This document shows positions 26,075 to 35,307 of a stretch of 64,000 bases of DNA, piece by piece. Every line of letters begins with the position of its first letter. Position 1 is the stretch's first letter. The DNA is from Curtobacterium sp. MCPF17_002 (GTDB lineage Bacteria > Actinomycetota > Actinomycetes > Actinomycetales > Microbacteriaceae), in contig NZ_CP126251.1 of NCBI RefSeq assembly GCF_003234115.2, forward strand, positions 1,860,001 through 1,924,000. The letters are read 5' to 3'. The notes under the pieces are model-generated. The model did no database searches. It had not been told where the DNA came from and saw only the letters and a list, made by a program, of their open reading frames with translations. Position numbers and translations under genes: made by a program.

Positions 26075-26907
26075 TGGACATCGCGACGATCGTCGGCATC
26101 CTCCTCGCCTTCGGTGCGCTCTTCGGCATGGTCGAGATGGAACACGTCGAGCTCGCCGGGCTGTTCCTCCCCGCCCCGATGCTCCTCGTGTTCGGCGCCA
26201 CCATCGGCTGCGGCATCGCGAGCACCACGCTGAAGGACGCGATCGCCAGCTTCAAGTCGGTCCCGAAGGCGTTCACCGGCAAGGTCACCCCGCCGGCCTC
26301 GGTCATCGAGGACGTGGTCGGGCTCGCCGAGACGGCACGGTCGAACGGTCTGCTCGCGCTCGAGCAGGAGGCCGACAAGCACGACGACCCGTTCATGAAG
26401 AAGGCGCTGCAGAACATCGCGGACGGCACCGACGGCGACGAGCTGCGGATCCTGCTCGAGGACGAGATCGAGTCGAACGCCGCCCCGGTGCGGAGCGCGA
26501 GCGCGTTCTTCATGGGCCTCGGCGGGTTCGCCCCGACGGTCGGCATCATCGGCACCGTGGTCTCGCTGACGCACGTGCTGGCCAACCTCGGCAAGCCGGA
26601 CGAGCTCGGCCCGCTCATCGCGAGCGCGTTCGTCGCGACGCTGTGGGGCCTCCTCACCGCGAACTTCCTCTGGCTGCCCATCGGCGGCAAGCTCCGGAAG
26701 CTCGCGCAGCTGGAGTCCGACCGGCAGACCCTGCTGATGGAGGGCCTCCTCGCCGTGCAGGCCGGCAGCCAGCCCCGGCTGCTCGGTGAGCGCCTCAAGG
26801 CCATGGTCCCGCCCGCCGCCCGCAACGACGCGGCCGGTGGCAAGGGCAAGGCGGGCAAGGGCAAGGGCGGCGACGCAGGCGCCGACGACCAGCAGCTGGC
26901 GGCCTGA
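26074..26907 (+). CDS. motA: Flagellar motor stator protein MotA
   Basis: 277 residues of the MotA/ExbB family. Four membrane helices are visible: residues 4-22, 29-48, about 150-170 and 190-212. A large cytoplasmic loop between the second and third holds the charged residues that contact FliG (ARSNGLLALEQEAD). The proton-path region GLGGFAPTVGIIGTVVSL is conserved. The C-terminal 30 residues are a Gly/Lys-rich tail unlike standard MotA. The gene starts within the flbD stop and is followed two bases later by motB. Confidence 0.92.
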   Translation: MDIATIVGILLAFGALFGMVEMEHVELAGLFLPAPMLLVFGATIGCGIASTTLKDAIASFKSVPKAFTGKVTPPASVIEDVVGLAETARSNGLLALEQEADKHDDPFMKKALQNIADGTDGDELRILLEDEIESNAAPVRSASAFFMGLGGFAPTVGIIGTVVSLTHVLANLGKPDELGPLIASAFVATLWGLLTANFLWLPIGGKLRKLAQLESDRQTLLMEGLLAVQAGSQPRLLGERLKAMVPPAARNDAAGGKGKAGKGKGGDAGADDQQLAA

Positions 26908-26909
26908 CG

Positions 26910-27848
26910 ATGAGCGCGAACCCCCGTGGGCACGGGCGCGGTCGCGGCGGCCGGAAGAAGGGCGGCCACGACGACGCCGAGCACCCCGACGAGCGCTGGA
27001 TGGCGTCCTACATGGACATGATCACGGTGCTGATGTGCATGTTCCTCGTGCTCTTCGCGATGTCGACGGTCGACCAGCAGAAGTACATCCAGCTGAAGAA
27101 CTCGCTCGCGACGGGCTTCGGCGAGGTGAAGTCGCAGAAGATCGACACCGCCTCCGGCACCGTCGTCACGAAGGACCAGGTGAAGGACGGCTCCGGCTAC
27201 TCCGAGGACAAGTCGCAGGCGGACCACTCCACCGCCTCGTCCGGCGCGAAGGACACGAACGTCGACCCCGCGTCCACCGTCGTGCCGACCACGGCGACGA
27301 AGGCCGACGTCGCCGCGGCCCAGAAGGAGCTCGACGACCTCAAGGCGATCGAGGCGGCCATCAAGGGCAACCTCGACAAGGCCGGTCAGACGTCGAACGT
27401 GCAGTTCACGGTGGACGCCCGCGGGTTGACCGTGCGGCTCGTCGGCAGCGAGACGTACTTCACGACGAACAGCGCCGACCTGTCCGACCAGGCACGGCGG
27501 ATCATGGACGCGATCTCGCCGGTGCTGAAGACCGCGGATCACGACGTCAGCGTCGAGGGTCACGCCGACCAGCGGAACTCGACGGCGCCGTACGCGACGA
27601 ACTGGGAGCTCAGCGCCTCGCGCGCGACCGGGGTGCTGCGGGACCTCGTGGAGCGGGGCGGCATGCCGGCGGAGCACATCCAGAGCGTCGGGTTCGGGTC
27701 GAGCCGGCCGCTCGCGAAGGGCGGCACCGATGCCGACCTCACCCTGAACCGGCGGGTCGACATCGTGGTGCTGTCGAACCAGGACCAGGACGTCAGCGCG
27801 CTCATGCCCGCCCTGGCGAAGGCACAGGACGGAGCGCACCAGGGCTGA
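26910..27848 (+). CDS. motB: Flagellar motor stator protein MotB
   Basis: 312 residues. The N-terminus is basic and His/Gly-rich. The single helix begins WMASYMDMITVLMCMFLVLF, where the Asp of SYMD is the expected proton-carrying residue. A periplasmic linker and an OmpA-like peptidoglycan-binding domain follow (EGHADQRN, LSASRATGVLRDLVERG, GFGSSRPLA, NRRVDIVV). Together with MotA it forms the ion-driven stator anchored to the wall. After it come about 145 bases containing a second flagellar-type promoter. Confidence 0.92.
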   Translation: MSANPRGHGRGRGGRKKGGHDDAEHPDERWMASYMDMITVLMCMFLVLFAMSTVDQQKYIQLKNSLATGFGEVKSQKIDTASGTVVTKDQVKDGSGYSEDKSQADHSTASSGAKDTNVDPASTVVPTTATKADVAAAQKELDDLKAIEAAIKGNLDKAGQTSNVQFTVDARGLTVRLVGSETYFTTNSADLSDQARRIMDAISPVLKTADHDVSVEGHADQRNSTAPYATNWELSASRATGVLRDLVERGGMPAEHIQSVGFGSSRPLAKGGTDADLTLNRRVDIVVLSNQDQDVSALMPALAKAQDGAHQG

Positions 27849-27957
27849 CCCAGCCGACCGGGGCCGACACCAGCCGGGGCCGACACCAGCCATGACGCCG
27901 ACGCGACGGTCGCACGGCGCCCCGGCCCCAGAAGTGGGCACAGCCGGGGGACAGCAC

Positions 27958-27985
27958 TGACGGGTGCCGCACGGCGGACCGATAG
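27958..27985 (+). promoter_or_regulatory. Sigma-28-like promoter directly before fliM
   Basis: TGACG, 15 bases, then ACCGATAG. The -10-like element ends nine bases before the GTG at 27994, so a transcript would begin almost at the start codon. This suggests leaderless translation of fliM. It shares CCGATAGAC with the element at 25690-25698. Confidence 0.5.
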
Positions 27986-27993
27986 ACGCACCC

Positions 27994-28887
27994 GTGACCA
28001 AGACCCTGCCAGCGCCCGAGGTGTACGACTTCGCGCGCCCGTCGACGCTCGCCCGTGAGCACGCACGGGTCCTCGAGCTCGCCTTCGAGACCTTCGCGCG
28101 CCAGTGGGGCACCCAGCTGACCGCGAAGGTCCGCGCGGTGAGCCAGGTCACCTGCGAGCAGGTGGAGATGACGACGTACGACGAGTACGCCGCCTCGCTG
28201 CCCGCGCTCACCGGGATGGTCCTGCTGCCGATCGCGGACGTCGTCCCGAAGGGCGTGCTGCAGGTCCCGCTCGACGCCGCGCTGACGTGGGTCTCGCACG
28301 CGCTCGGCGCCTCGAAGCCGCTGCCGACCCCGGACCGCACCTTCACGCCGATCGAGCAGGCCCTGGTCCGCCGGATCGTCGAGGACGCCCTCGACGACCT
28401 CCGCTACTCGTTCGGCGGACTCCTCGCGCACGACGTCACGGCCGGCGGGTTCCAGTTCAACTCGCAGTTCGCCCAGGCCGCCCAGAAGGGCGACCTCATG
28501 ATCGTCGCCTCGTTCACGATCCGCGTCGGCGACCGTGTCGCCCCGGGGACGCTCGCGCTCCCGGCGGACGCCGTCCTGCCGCAGCTCGGCGAGGCCGCCG
28601 CGCACGTGTCGCCGGCCGACGCCCGCGCCCTGCTCGACGCGCAACTCGCGGGCGTGCCGGTCGGCGTCAGCCTGCGCTTCGCCCCGGCGACGGTCCTGCC
28701 CTCCCAGGTGCTCCGGCTCGCCGTCGGAGACGTCCTGCCGCTGCCGCACCCGCAGCACCGCCCCCTCACCATCACGGTCGACGGCGAGCCCGTCGGCACC
28801 GCCGCGGTCGGCGCGAACGGCTCGCGCCTCGCCGGCATCGTCGTCACCACCACACCCGCCGCAACGAGCACGGAGCAGCCCGCATGA
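27994..28887 (+). CDS. fliM: Flagellar switch protein FliM
   Basis: 297 residues. The protein opens almost at once into the FliM core (YDFARPSTLAREHARVLELAF), continues through the CheC-like middle domain (TPIEQALVRRIVEDAL) and ends in a SpoA domain (LRLAVGDVLPLPHP). The short EIDALL-type peptide that binds phospho-CheY at the N-terminus of other FliM proteins is missing. An in-frame GTG 30 bases upstream overlaps the predicted promoter, so the second GTG is preferred. FliM forms the C-ring that sets rotation direction. Its stop overlaps fliN. Confidence 0.88.
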   Translation: MTKTLPAPEVYDFARPSTLAREHARVLELAFETFARQWGTQLTAKVRAVSQVTCEQVEMTTYDEYAASLPALTGMVLLPIADVVPKGVLQVPLDAALTWVSHALGASKPLPTPDRTFTPIEQALVRRIVEDALDDLRYSFGGLLAHDVTAGGFQFNSQFAQAAQKGDLMIVASFTIRVGDRVAPGTLALPADAVLPQLGEAAAHVSPADARALLDAQLAGVPVGVSLRFAPATVLPSQVLRLAVGDVLPLPHPQHRPLTITVDGEPVGTAAVGANGSRLAGIVVTTTPAATSTEQPA

Positions 28888-29591
28888 CCACCACGACCCT
28901 CCACACGCAGGCTGCCGACGCCCTCGTCGCGCAGCTCCCGACGGCGGCCCCGCTGGCAGCGGTGCTCCAGCCTGGAGGCGCGACACCCGTCGCCCTCGAA
29001 GCGGCCCGTGACGCCGTGGTCGCGTCGTTCGTCGGCGGCCTGTCGGCCGACGTCGTGCTCGTGCTCACCGACCTGGAGGCCGTCGCGGCAGCCGGCGGGA
29101 CCGAGCACGGGATCGTCGACGTCACGGACGTCCTCCGTCCGTCGCTCGAGGCCGCCGCGTCCGTGCTCGGCGTCGGGGTCCTCGGTGACGCCCGGCGCGA
29201 GTCGGCGTCCGCGCTCCTGGCCGACCCGGACGCCGTGGTGTTCGAGCTCACGGCCGGTGGCGTCCCCGGTGGCTGGTTCGCGCTGCGGGTGCGCGAGAAC
29301 GGCACCGTGTCCGCGCCGGCGGCCCCCGCGACGACGATCCCGTCCGGCAACCTCGGCCGCATCAACAACGTCGAGATGACCCTCACGGTCGAGATCGGCC
29401 GCACCCGGATGTCCGTCCGCGACGTGCTCGGCATGGAGCCCGGAGCGGTCGTCGAACTCGACCGCAGCGCCGGCGCCCCCGCGGACGTCCTGCTCAACGG
29501 GCGGCTCATCGCGCACGGCGAGGTCGTGGTCGTCGACCAGGACTACGCCGTCCGGATCACGAAGATCCTCGACGTCGCCGAATCCGTCTGA
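28884..29591 (+). CDS. fliN: Flagellar switch protein FliN (long form)
   Basis: 235 residues, about twice the usual FliN length. The last 75 residues are a SpoA domain (VEMTLTVEIGRTRMSVRDVL, LLNGRLIAHGEVVVVD). The first 150 residues form an extra domain with the alternation of a CheC/FliY-like fold (VVLVLTDLEAVAAA, VVFELTAGG). FliY-like architecture might supply a signalling role that the short FliM lacks, but phosphatase residues are not obvious. It starts on an ATGA overlap with fliM. Confidence 0.85.
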   Translation: MTTTTLHTQAADALVAQLPTAAPLAAVLQPGGATPVALEAARDAVVASFVGGLSADVVLVLTDLEAVAAAGGTEHGIVDVTDVLRPSLEAAASVLGVGVLGDARRESASALLADPDAVVFELTAGGVPGGWFALRVRENGTVSAPAAPATTIPSGNLGRINNVEMTLTVEIGRTRMSVRDVLGMEPGAVVELDRSAGAPADVLLNGRLIAHGEVVVVDQDYAVRITKILDVAESV

Positions 29592-29599
29592 GCCCCGCC

Positions 29600-30178
29600 G
29601 TGGACACGCTCGTCATCGCCCTCCGCGTCGCGCTCTCGCTCGGCGTCGTGCTCGCCCTCATGTGGGTGCTGCACCGACGCATGGCGAAGGGCCCGTTCGG
29701 CGCGGGCAAGGCCAAGGGCCGTCGTTCGGCCTCGGTCGAGGTCGTCGCCCGTCAGGGCATCGGCGGCAAGGCGAGCGTGGTCGTGGTCGACGTCGAGGGC
29801 GAGCGCCTCGTGCTCGGCGTCACCGAGCACGGCGTGGCCCTGCTCACCAGCGGGCAGGCGCCCGCGCCCGAACTGACCATCGTGACGGGTCCCGTCCAGC
29901 TGCCCGTGCGTCCGACCCCGTCGGCCGAGCAGTTCCGTCGGGAACTCGCGCAGCAGACGGCGGCCGAGCCGCGCCTCCAGGCCGAGCCGGCTGCCGTGAC
30001 GGAGCCGTCCGCCGTGTCGGAGCCGTCCACCGTGGCGGAACCGCTCCCGATGCGCCCCCGGAACCGCCGCTCGCAGCGCACCGTCGTGCCGACCCCCGCG
30101 CAGCTGCAGGGTTCGATCCTGTCCGCGGACACCTGGCGCCAGGCCGCCGCAGCGCTCCGGAACCGGCGGGCCGGGTGA
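29600..30178 (+). CDS. fliO: Flagellar biosynthesis protein FliO
   Basis: 192 residues. One N-terminal membrane helix (about 4-24) is followed by a basic stretch and the FliO core (VEVVARQGIGGKASVVVVDV, RLVLGVTEHGVALL). A Pro/Glu-rich tail with PSAVSEPS-type repeats and a basic end completes it. FliO assists assembly of FliP in the export gate. The GTG start follows fliN by eight bases, and its stop overlaps fliP. Confidence 0.82.
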   Translation: MDTLVIALRVALSLGVVLALMWVLHRRMAKGPFGAGKAKGRRSASVEVVARQGIGGKASVVVVDVEGERLVLGVTEHGVALLTSGQAPAPELTIVTGPVQLPVRPTPSAEQFRRELAQQTAAEPRLQAEPAAVTEPSAVSEPSTVAEPLPMRPRNRRSQRTVVPTPAQLQGSILSADTWRQAAAALRNRRAG

Positions 30179-31011
30179 CCGCGGTCCGGGGTCACCGTCT
30201 GGCCCTGAGCGGGCGCGTCGTCGCCCTCGTCGTCCTCGGACTCGCGGTCGTCGCCGGGTTCCTCATGCTCACCGCGACCGGCGCCCACGCCGCGGGCGTG
30301 GTCCAGCCGACCGCGCCGGCCACGCCGACGGCACCGGCGAACGGCGACTTCAGCGTCAGCGTGAACGGGCCGGACGGCACGCCGTCGTCCGCCGTCGTGA
30401 CGCTCATCGGCATCACGCTCCTCAGCGTCGCGCCCGCGCTGCTGCTCATGATGACGTCGTTCACGAAGATCTTCGTGGTGCTCGCGATGACGCGGAACGC
30501 GCTCGGCCTGCAGTCCATCCCGCCGAACCAGGTCATCGCCGGCCTCGCGCTGTTCCTGTCGCTGTTCGTGATGGCCCCGGTCCTCGGGCACATCAACGAC
30601 GACGCCCTGCAGCCCTACCTCGCCGGGCACATCGACTTCGCGAAGGCGGTCGAGGTCGGCACCAAGCCGCTCCGGACCTTCATGCTGCACCAGACCCGCG
30701 AGGAGGACGTCGCCCTCATCACGCGTGCCGCCGGGCAGGACAACCCGAAGTCGATGGCCGACGTCCCGATGACGACCGTGATCCCGGCGTTCGTGATCTC
30801 CGAGCTGCGGAGCGCGTTCATCATCGGGTTCGTCATCTTCATCCCGTTCCTCGTCATCGACCTCGTCGTCTCCGCCGCGCTCATGTCGATGGGCATGATG
30901 ATGCTGCCGCCGGTCATGATCTCGCTGCCGTTCAAGATCCTGCTGTTCGTCCTCGTGGACGGCTGGGGACTCATCATCAAGTCGCTCATCGAGAGCTACC
31001 ACGTTGTCTAG
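30175..31011 (+). CDS. fliP: Flagellar export gate protein FliP
   Basis: 278 residues. A signal-like N-terminal helix ending near GAHAAGV and a periplasmic spacer come first, then the typical FliP blocks: LLMMTSFTKIFVVL, ALGLQSIPPNQVIAGLALFL, TVIPAFVISELRSAFIIGF and GMMMLPPVMISLPFKILLF. FliP pentamers with FliQ and FliR form the core export channel. The GTG at 30175 overlaps the fliO stop. Confidence 0.93.
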   Translation: MTAVRGHRLALSGRVVALVVLGLAVVAGFLMLTATGAHAAGVVQPTAPATPTAPANGDFSVSVNGPDGTPSSAVVTLIGITLLSVAPALLLMMTSFTKIFVVLAMTRNALGLQSIPPNQVIAGLALFLSLFVMAPVLGHINDDALQPYLAGHIDFAKAVEVGTKPLRTFMLHQTREEDVALITRAAGQDNPKSMADVPMTTVIPAFVISELRSAFIIGFVIFIPFLVIDLVVSAALMSMGMMMLPPVMISLPFKILLFVLVDGWGLIIKSLIESYHVV

Positions 31012-31035
31012 CGCCGTTTCGTCAGGGGGGCACGC

Positions 31036-31311
31036 ATGAACCAGCAGGCCGTCATCGACCTCGTGCTGCAGGCGCTCCTCGTCGCCGGCAAGCTCGCGGC
31101 CCCCGTCCTGGTGACCTCGCTCGTCGTGGGCTTCGCGATCTCGCTCTTCCAGTCGGTCACGCAGATCCAGGAGGTCACGCTCTCGTTCGTCCCGAAGGCC
31201 GTCGCGGTCGCGATCGCGCTGGTCGTCTGCGGCAACTGGATGATCTCGGAGATGGTCGGGTTCACCCACGTCGCGTTCGACATGATCCCGAAACTGCTCG
31301 GGGCCGGCTGA
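31036..31311 (+). CDS. fliQ: Flagellar export gate protein FliQ
   Basis: 91 residues with two membrane helices and the family pattern LVTSLVVGFAISLFQSVTQIQE followed by LSFVPKAVAV. Length is normal for FliQ. It follows fliP by 24 bases with GGGGG before the ATG, and its TGA shares a base with the fliR ATG. Confidence 0.93.
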   Translation: MNQQAVIDLVLQALLVAGKLAAPVLVTSLVVGFAISLFQSVTQIQEVTLSFVPKAVAVAIALVVCGNWMISEMVGFTHVAFDMIPKLLGAG

Positions 31312-32069
31312 TGGAGCTCGTGATCAACGGCGACCGCCTCGAGGCGACGATGCTCGCCGGCGTCCGGCTCGTCGCGTTCTTCGTCATCGCGCCGCCGTTC
31401 TCGTACCGCGCGTTCCCGGGCACCGTGAAGGTCATCCTCGGCATCGGTCTGGCGATCGGCGTCGCCCCGAAGGTCGCCGAGGGGTACCACTCGCTCGACA
31501 CCGGCCCGTTCCTGCTCGCCCTCGTCACGCAGCTCGTCGTGGGGCTCGCCCTCGGGTTCCTCGTGTACCTGGTGTTCGCCGCCGTGCAGTCCGCCGGCGC
31601 CCTCATCGACCTGTTCGGCGGGTTCACCCTGGCGCAGGCGTTCGACCCGCAGTCGCAGGTGAACGGCGCCCAGTTCACGCGGTTGTTCCAGATGGCGTCG
31701 CTCGCGCTGCTCTTCGCCTCGGGCGGGTACCAGCTCATCGTCGGCGGTCTCGTCCGGTCGTTCGACGCCGTCCCGCTCACCGGGACCTTCGAACTCGGCG
31801 GGATGGCGTCGCTCCTCGTCACCGCGCTGTCCCAGATGTTCCTCGCGACGCTGCAGATCGCCGGGCCGCTCGTCGTCGTCCTCTTCCTCGCCGACGTCGG
31901 TCTCGGGCTCCTCACGCGTGTCGCGCCCGCCCTCAACGCGTTCCAGATGGGCTTCCCGATCAAGATCGGGCTCACCGTCGTCTTCGCGGGCGCGCTCTTC
32001 ATGGCCCTGCCGTCCGTCGTGTCGTCCCTCACCGGCGACGCGGTGGCCGCGATCACGGGACAGGGGTGA
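31311..32069 (+). CDS. fliR: Flagellar export gate protein FliR
   Basis: 252 residues with about six membrane helices. The recognisable FliR segments are RLVAFFVIAPPFSYRAFPGTVK, GLALGFLVYLVFAAVQSAGALID and the loop LFGGFTLAQAFDPQSQ, each quoted in part. The ATG overlaps the fliQ stop, so gate subunits are made in a fixed ratio. Confidence 0.92.
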   Translation: MELVINGDRLEATMLAGVRLVAFFVIAPPFSYRAFPGTVKVILGIGLAIGVAPKVAEGYHSLDTGPFLLALVTQLVVGLALGFLVYLVFAAVQSAGALIDLFGGFTLAQAFDPQSQVNGAQFTRLFQMASLALLFASGGYQLIVGGLVRSFDAVPLTGTFELGGMASLLVTALSQMFLATLQIAGPLVVVLFLADVGLGLLTRVAPALNAFQMGFPIKIGLTVVFAGALFMALPSVVSSLTGDAVAAITGQG

Positions 32070-32074
32070 TCTGA

Positions 32075-33256
32075 GTGTCCGACAGCGGAGAACGGTCCGA
32101 ACAGGCCACACAGAAGCGGATGCGCGAGGTCCACCAGAAGGGCCAGATCGGTCGTTCGCAGGACCTCGGGGCGTGGATCGGCATCGGCGCGGCCGCGGTC
32201 ATGATGCCCGCTGCGATCGGAAACGCCGCCGCGGCCGGTTCCGACCAGCTGCGCGCCGTGCAGCGGGTCATCGCCGATCCCTCGATCGGCACGATGAACG
32301 GGGTGTTCCACGACGCCCTCGGGTCCGTCGGTGCCACCCTCGGCCCGATGCTCGGCGTCGTCCTCGTCGCCGTCGTCGCCGCCGCGGTGGCGCAGGGCGG
32401 CGTGCACTTCCGGAAGCTCACGCCGCAGCCGGACCACTTCGATCCGATCGCTGGCCTCAAGCGCGTGTTCGGTACCCAGGCGATGTGGAACGGCCTCAAG
32501 GCACTCCTCAAGACCGGGGTCGTCGGACTCGTCCTCTGGTTCGCGGTGCAGGCGCTCGTCCCCGTCCTCATGACCAGTGGGTCGTTGCCGCTGTCCGCCG
32601 TGCTCGACGCCGCGGCCGCCGGCACCGGCACGCTGATGCGGGCCGCGATCGCCGCCGGGCTCGTCCTCGCCGCGCTCGACGTGTTCGTCGTCATCCGGCG
32701 GAACCGCAAGCGCACGATGATGACCAAGCGCGAGGTCAAGGACGAGAACAAGCACAGCGAGGGCGACCCCCTCGTGAAGTCGCAGCGCCGGTCCCGGCAG
32801 ATCGCGATGAGCCGGAACCGCATGGTCCAGGCGATCGGGACCGCCGACGTCGTCATGACGAACCCGACCCACTACGCGGTCGCGCTCCGCTACGAGCCGG
32901 GCAAGTCCGCACCGAAGGTCGTCGCGAAGGGCGCCGGTCCGGTCGCGACGATGATCCGCGAACGAGCCGAGCAGGAACGCGTGCCGATCGTGCAGGACGT
33001 CCCGCTCACCCGAGCACTGCACGCGGCGTGCGAGCTCGGGCAGGAGGTCCCCGTCGACCTCTACACGCCCGTCGCCCGGGTGCTGTCGTTCGTGATGGCG
33101 CTCAAGACCCGCGGCGCCGCCGCCGGCACGCACAGACCGCCCCGGCCCACCACGCCGGACGAGGTGGCCGCGGTCATCGACCCGGCGACGCTCACCGGCG
33201 ACCTCCGACCTCGCAAGCTCCGCCCGACCACGTCTCCTGAAGGGGTGCCCGCATGA
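32075..33256 (+). CDS. flhB: Flagellar export substrate-switch protein FlhB
   Basis: 393 residues. The N-terminal SGERSEQATQKRMREVHQKG motif, four membrane helices and the C-terminal autocleavage site NPTH (VVMTNPTHYAVAL) are all present. FlhB self-cleaves at N/PTH to switch export from hook to filament proteins. A Pro/Arg-rich tail follows the cleavage domain. The GTG start lies six bases after the fliR stop, and the end overlaps flhA by four bases. Confidence 0.93.
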   Translation: MSDSGERSEQATQKRMREVHQKGQIGRSQDLGAWIGIGAAAVMMPAAIGNAAAAGSDQLRAVQRVIADPSIGTMNGVFHDALGSVGATLGPMLGVVLVAVVAAAVAQGGVHFRKLTPQPDHFDPIAGLKRVFGTQAMWNGLKALLKTGVVGLVLWFAVQALVPVLMTSGSLPLSAVLDAAAAGTGTLMRAAIAAGLVLAALDVFVVIRRNRKRTMMTKREVKDENKHSEGDPLVKSQRRSRQIAMSRNRMVQAIGTADVVMTNPTHYAVALRYEPGKSAPKVVAKGAGPVATMIRERAEQERVPIVQDVPLTRALHAACELGQEVPVDLYTPVARVLSFVMALKTRGAAAGTHRPPRPTTPDEVAAVIDPATLTGDLRPRKLRPTTSPEGVPA

Positions 33257-35307
33257 ACCGCAAGGACCTGCCGAAGCTCGTCGTCCCGGTCTTCATCGTC
33301 GGCATCATCCTGCTGCTGATCCTGCCGGTGCCGTCGTTCCTGCTCGACTTCCTCATCATCTGCAACATCCTGCTGGCGCTCGTGATCCTCCTCACGACGC
33401 TGTTCGTGAAGAAGCCGCTCGACTTCTCGGTGTTCCCGTCGCTGCTCCTCGTCGCGACGCTGTTCCGCCTCGGCCTCAACGTCGCGTCGACCCGCCTGGT
33501 GCTCGGCGAGGGCTTCGCCGGGGACGTCATCCAGGCGTTCGGCCACGTCGCCGTCTCGGGCTCGATCATCATCGGCGCGGTGATCTTCCTCATCCTCATC
33601 GTCATCCAGTTCGTCGTCGTGACGAAGGGCGCCGAGCGCGTCGCCGAGGTCGGTGCGCGCTTCACCCTCGACGCGATGCCCGGCAAGCAGATGGCCATCG
33701 ACGCGGACCTCAACGCCGGGCTCATCACCGACGAGCAGGCGAAGGAACGCCGTGCGTCCGTCTCCGCCGAGGCCGACTTCTACGGTGCGATGGACGGCGC
33801 GTCGAAGTTCGTCAAGGGCGACGCGATCGCGGGCATCCTCATCATCGTCATCAACCTCATCGGCGGCATCGCTATCGGGATGCTGCAGAACGGCCTCTCG
33901 GTCACGGACGCGCTGTCGAAGTACGGCATCCTGACGATCGGCGACGGCCTCGTCACGCAGATCCCGGCGCTCCTCATGGCGGTGTCCACGGGCATGATCG
34001 TGACCCGCTCGGGCGCCGAGTCCGAGATGGGCTCGTCGGCGGCCAACCAGCTCGGGCAGTCCCGGAACGCCCTCACCATCGCCGGTGTCGCCGCGATCGC
34101 GATGGGATTCATCCCCGGCATGCCGATCCTGCCGTTCCTGCTCGTCGGCGCCACGCTGCTGTTCACCGGCTGGCGCATCGGGCAGAACGCCGCCCGCGCC
34201 GAGAAGACCGCAGCCGAGCAGGACGCACTGGCCGCAGCCGCGCCGAGCGCCGACACCCCCGAGGACCTCATCGAGCAGATGCGGGTGCACGCGCTCGAGA
34301 TCCTGCTCGCGCCCGACCTCGTCGACATGGTCTCCGGCTCCTCCGACGACCTGCTCGGCCGCGTCCGTGCCCTCCGCCGCAAGATCGCGATCGACATGGG
34401 CGTCGTGGTGCCCCCGGTCCGCACCCGGGACAGCATCGAGCTGCCGCCGTCGACCTACGCCATCCGGATCGCCGGCGTCGAGGCGGGCCGCGGCACCGCG
34501 CCGTCGCGCAGCGTCCTCGCGCTCGGCGACCACCTCGAGGGCCTGCCGGGGGAGACGACCGTCGAGCCGGTGTTCGGCCTCGCCGGCAAGTGGGTGCCCG
34601 CCGAGCTCCGGCACGCCGCCGAGATGACCGGCGCCACCGTCATCGACCGCGTCTCCGTGCTCGTCACCCACCTGCAGGCGATCATCGGCGACAACGCCGC
34701 GCGCCTCCTCACCCGCGAGGACGTCAAGGTCCTCACCGAGGGCGTCAAGCAGGTCAACCCCGCCGCGGTCGAGGAGCTCGTCCCCGGCATGCTCTCCCTC
34801 GCCGAGCTCCAGCGCGTGCTGCAGGGGCTCCTCGTCGAGCGGGTGCCGATCAACGACCTCGGCCGGATCTGCGAGGCGCTCACCCTCCGCGCGAAGGTCT
34901 CCACCGACCCCGAGGGGCTCGTCGAGGCCGCCCGCGCCGCGCTCGGCCCCGCGCTGCCCGCCCGTCACCTCGACAACGGCGTGCTCCGGGTCATCATGAT
35001 CGACCCGCTGCTCGAGCAGTCGATGCTCGAGGGGCTCCGGCCCTCCGAGCAGGGCAGCCAGATCGTGCTCGACGCGCACCGCATCGAGCAGGTCCTCGGG
35101 TCCCTGCGCGACGCCGTGCGTGCCGTCGAGGACCAGGGCATCTCCGCCGTCCTCGTCTGCGCACCGCAGCTCCGGCCGGCCGTGCACCGCATGGTCTCCG
35201 CGCAGTCGAACGGCCTGCCCGTGCTCTCCTACCAGGAGGCCACCGCCGCGGGCTCCACCATCGAGACCGTGGGAGTGGTCCGTGCCGCCGACCCGATTGC
35301 AGCGTAA
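33253..35307 (+). CDS. flhA: Flagellar export protein FlhA
   Basis: 684 residues. Eight N-terminal membrane helices include the FHIPEP-family blocks LLDFLIICNILLALVIL and FSVFPSLLLVATLFRLGLNV (each quoted in part), then VTKGAERVAEVGARFTLDAM and GKQMAIDADLNAG. The cytoplasmic half carries LTREDVKVLTEGVK and LLVERVPINDL. FlhA is the main docking platform for export substrates. Its 3' end overlaps the start of the FlhF-like gene by 26 bases. Confidence 0.94.
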   Translation: MNRKDLPKLVVPVFIVGIILLLILPVPSFLLDFLIICNILLALVILLTTLFVKKPLDFSVFPSLLLVATLFRLGLNVASTRLVLGEGFAGDVIQAFGHVAVSGSIIIGAVIFLILIVIQFVVVTKGAERVAEVGARFTLDAMPGKQMAIDADLNAGLITDEQAKERRASVSAEADFYGAMDGASKFVKGDAIAGILIIVINLIGGIAIGMLQNGLSVTDALSKYGILTIGDGLVTQIPALLMAVSTGMIVTRSGAESEMGSSAANQLGQSRNALTIAGVAAIAMGFIPGMPILPFLLVGATLLFTGWRIGQNAARAEKTAAEQDALAAAAPSADTPEDLIEQMRVHALEILLAPDLVDMVSGSSDDLLGRVRALRRKIAIDMGVVVPPVRTRDSIELPPSTYAIRIAGVEAGRGTAPSRSVLALGDHLEGLPGETTVEPVFGLAGKWVPAELRHAAEMTGATVIDRVSVLVTHLQAIIGDNAARLLTREDVKVLTEGVKQVNPAAVEELVPGMLSLAELQRVLQGLLVERVPINDLGRICEALTLRAKVSTDPEGLVEAARAALGPALPARHLDNGVLRVIMIDPLLEQSMLEGLRPSEQGSQIVLDAHRIEQVLGSLRDAVRAVEDQGISAVLVCAPQLRPAVHRMVSAQSNGLPVLSYQEATAAGSTIETVGVVRAADPIAA

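Noticed and set aside
27964-27993. Upstream GTG as the fliM start
   Set aside because: It overlaps the predicted -10 element and adds only ten residues that are not part of the FliM fold.
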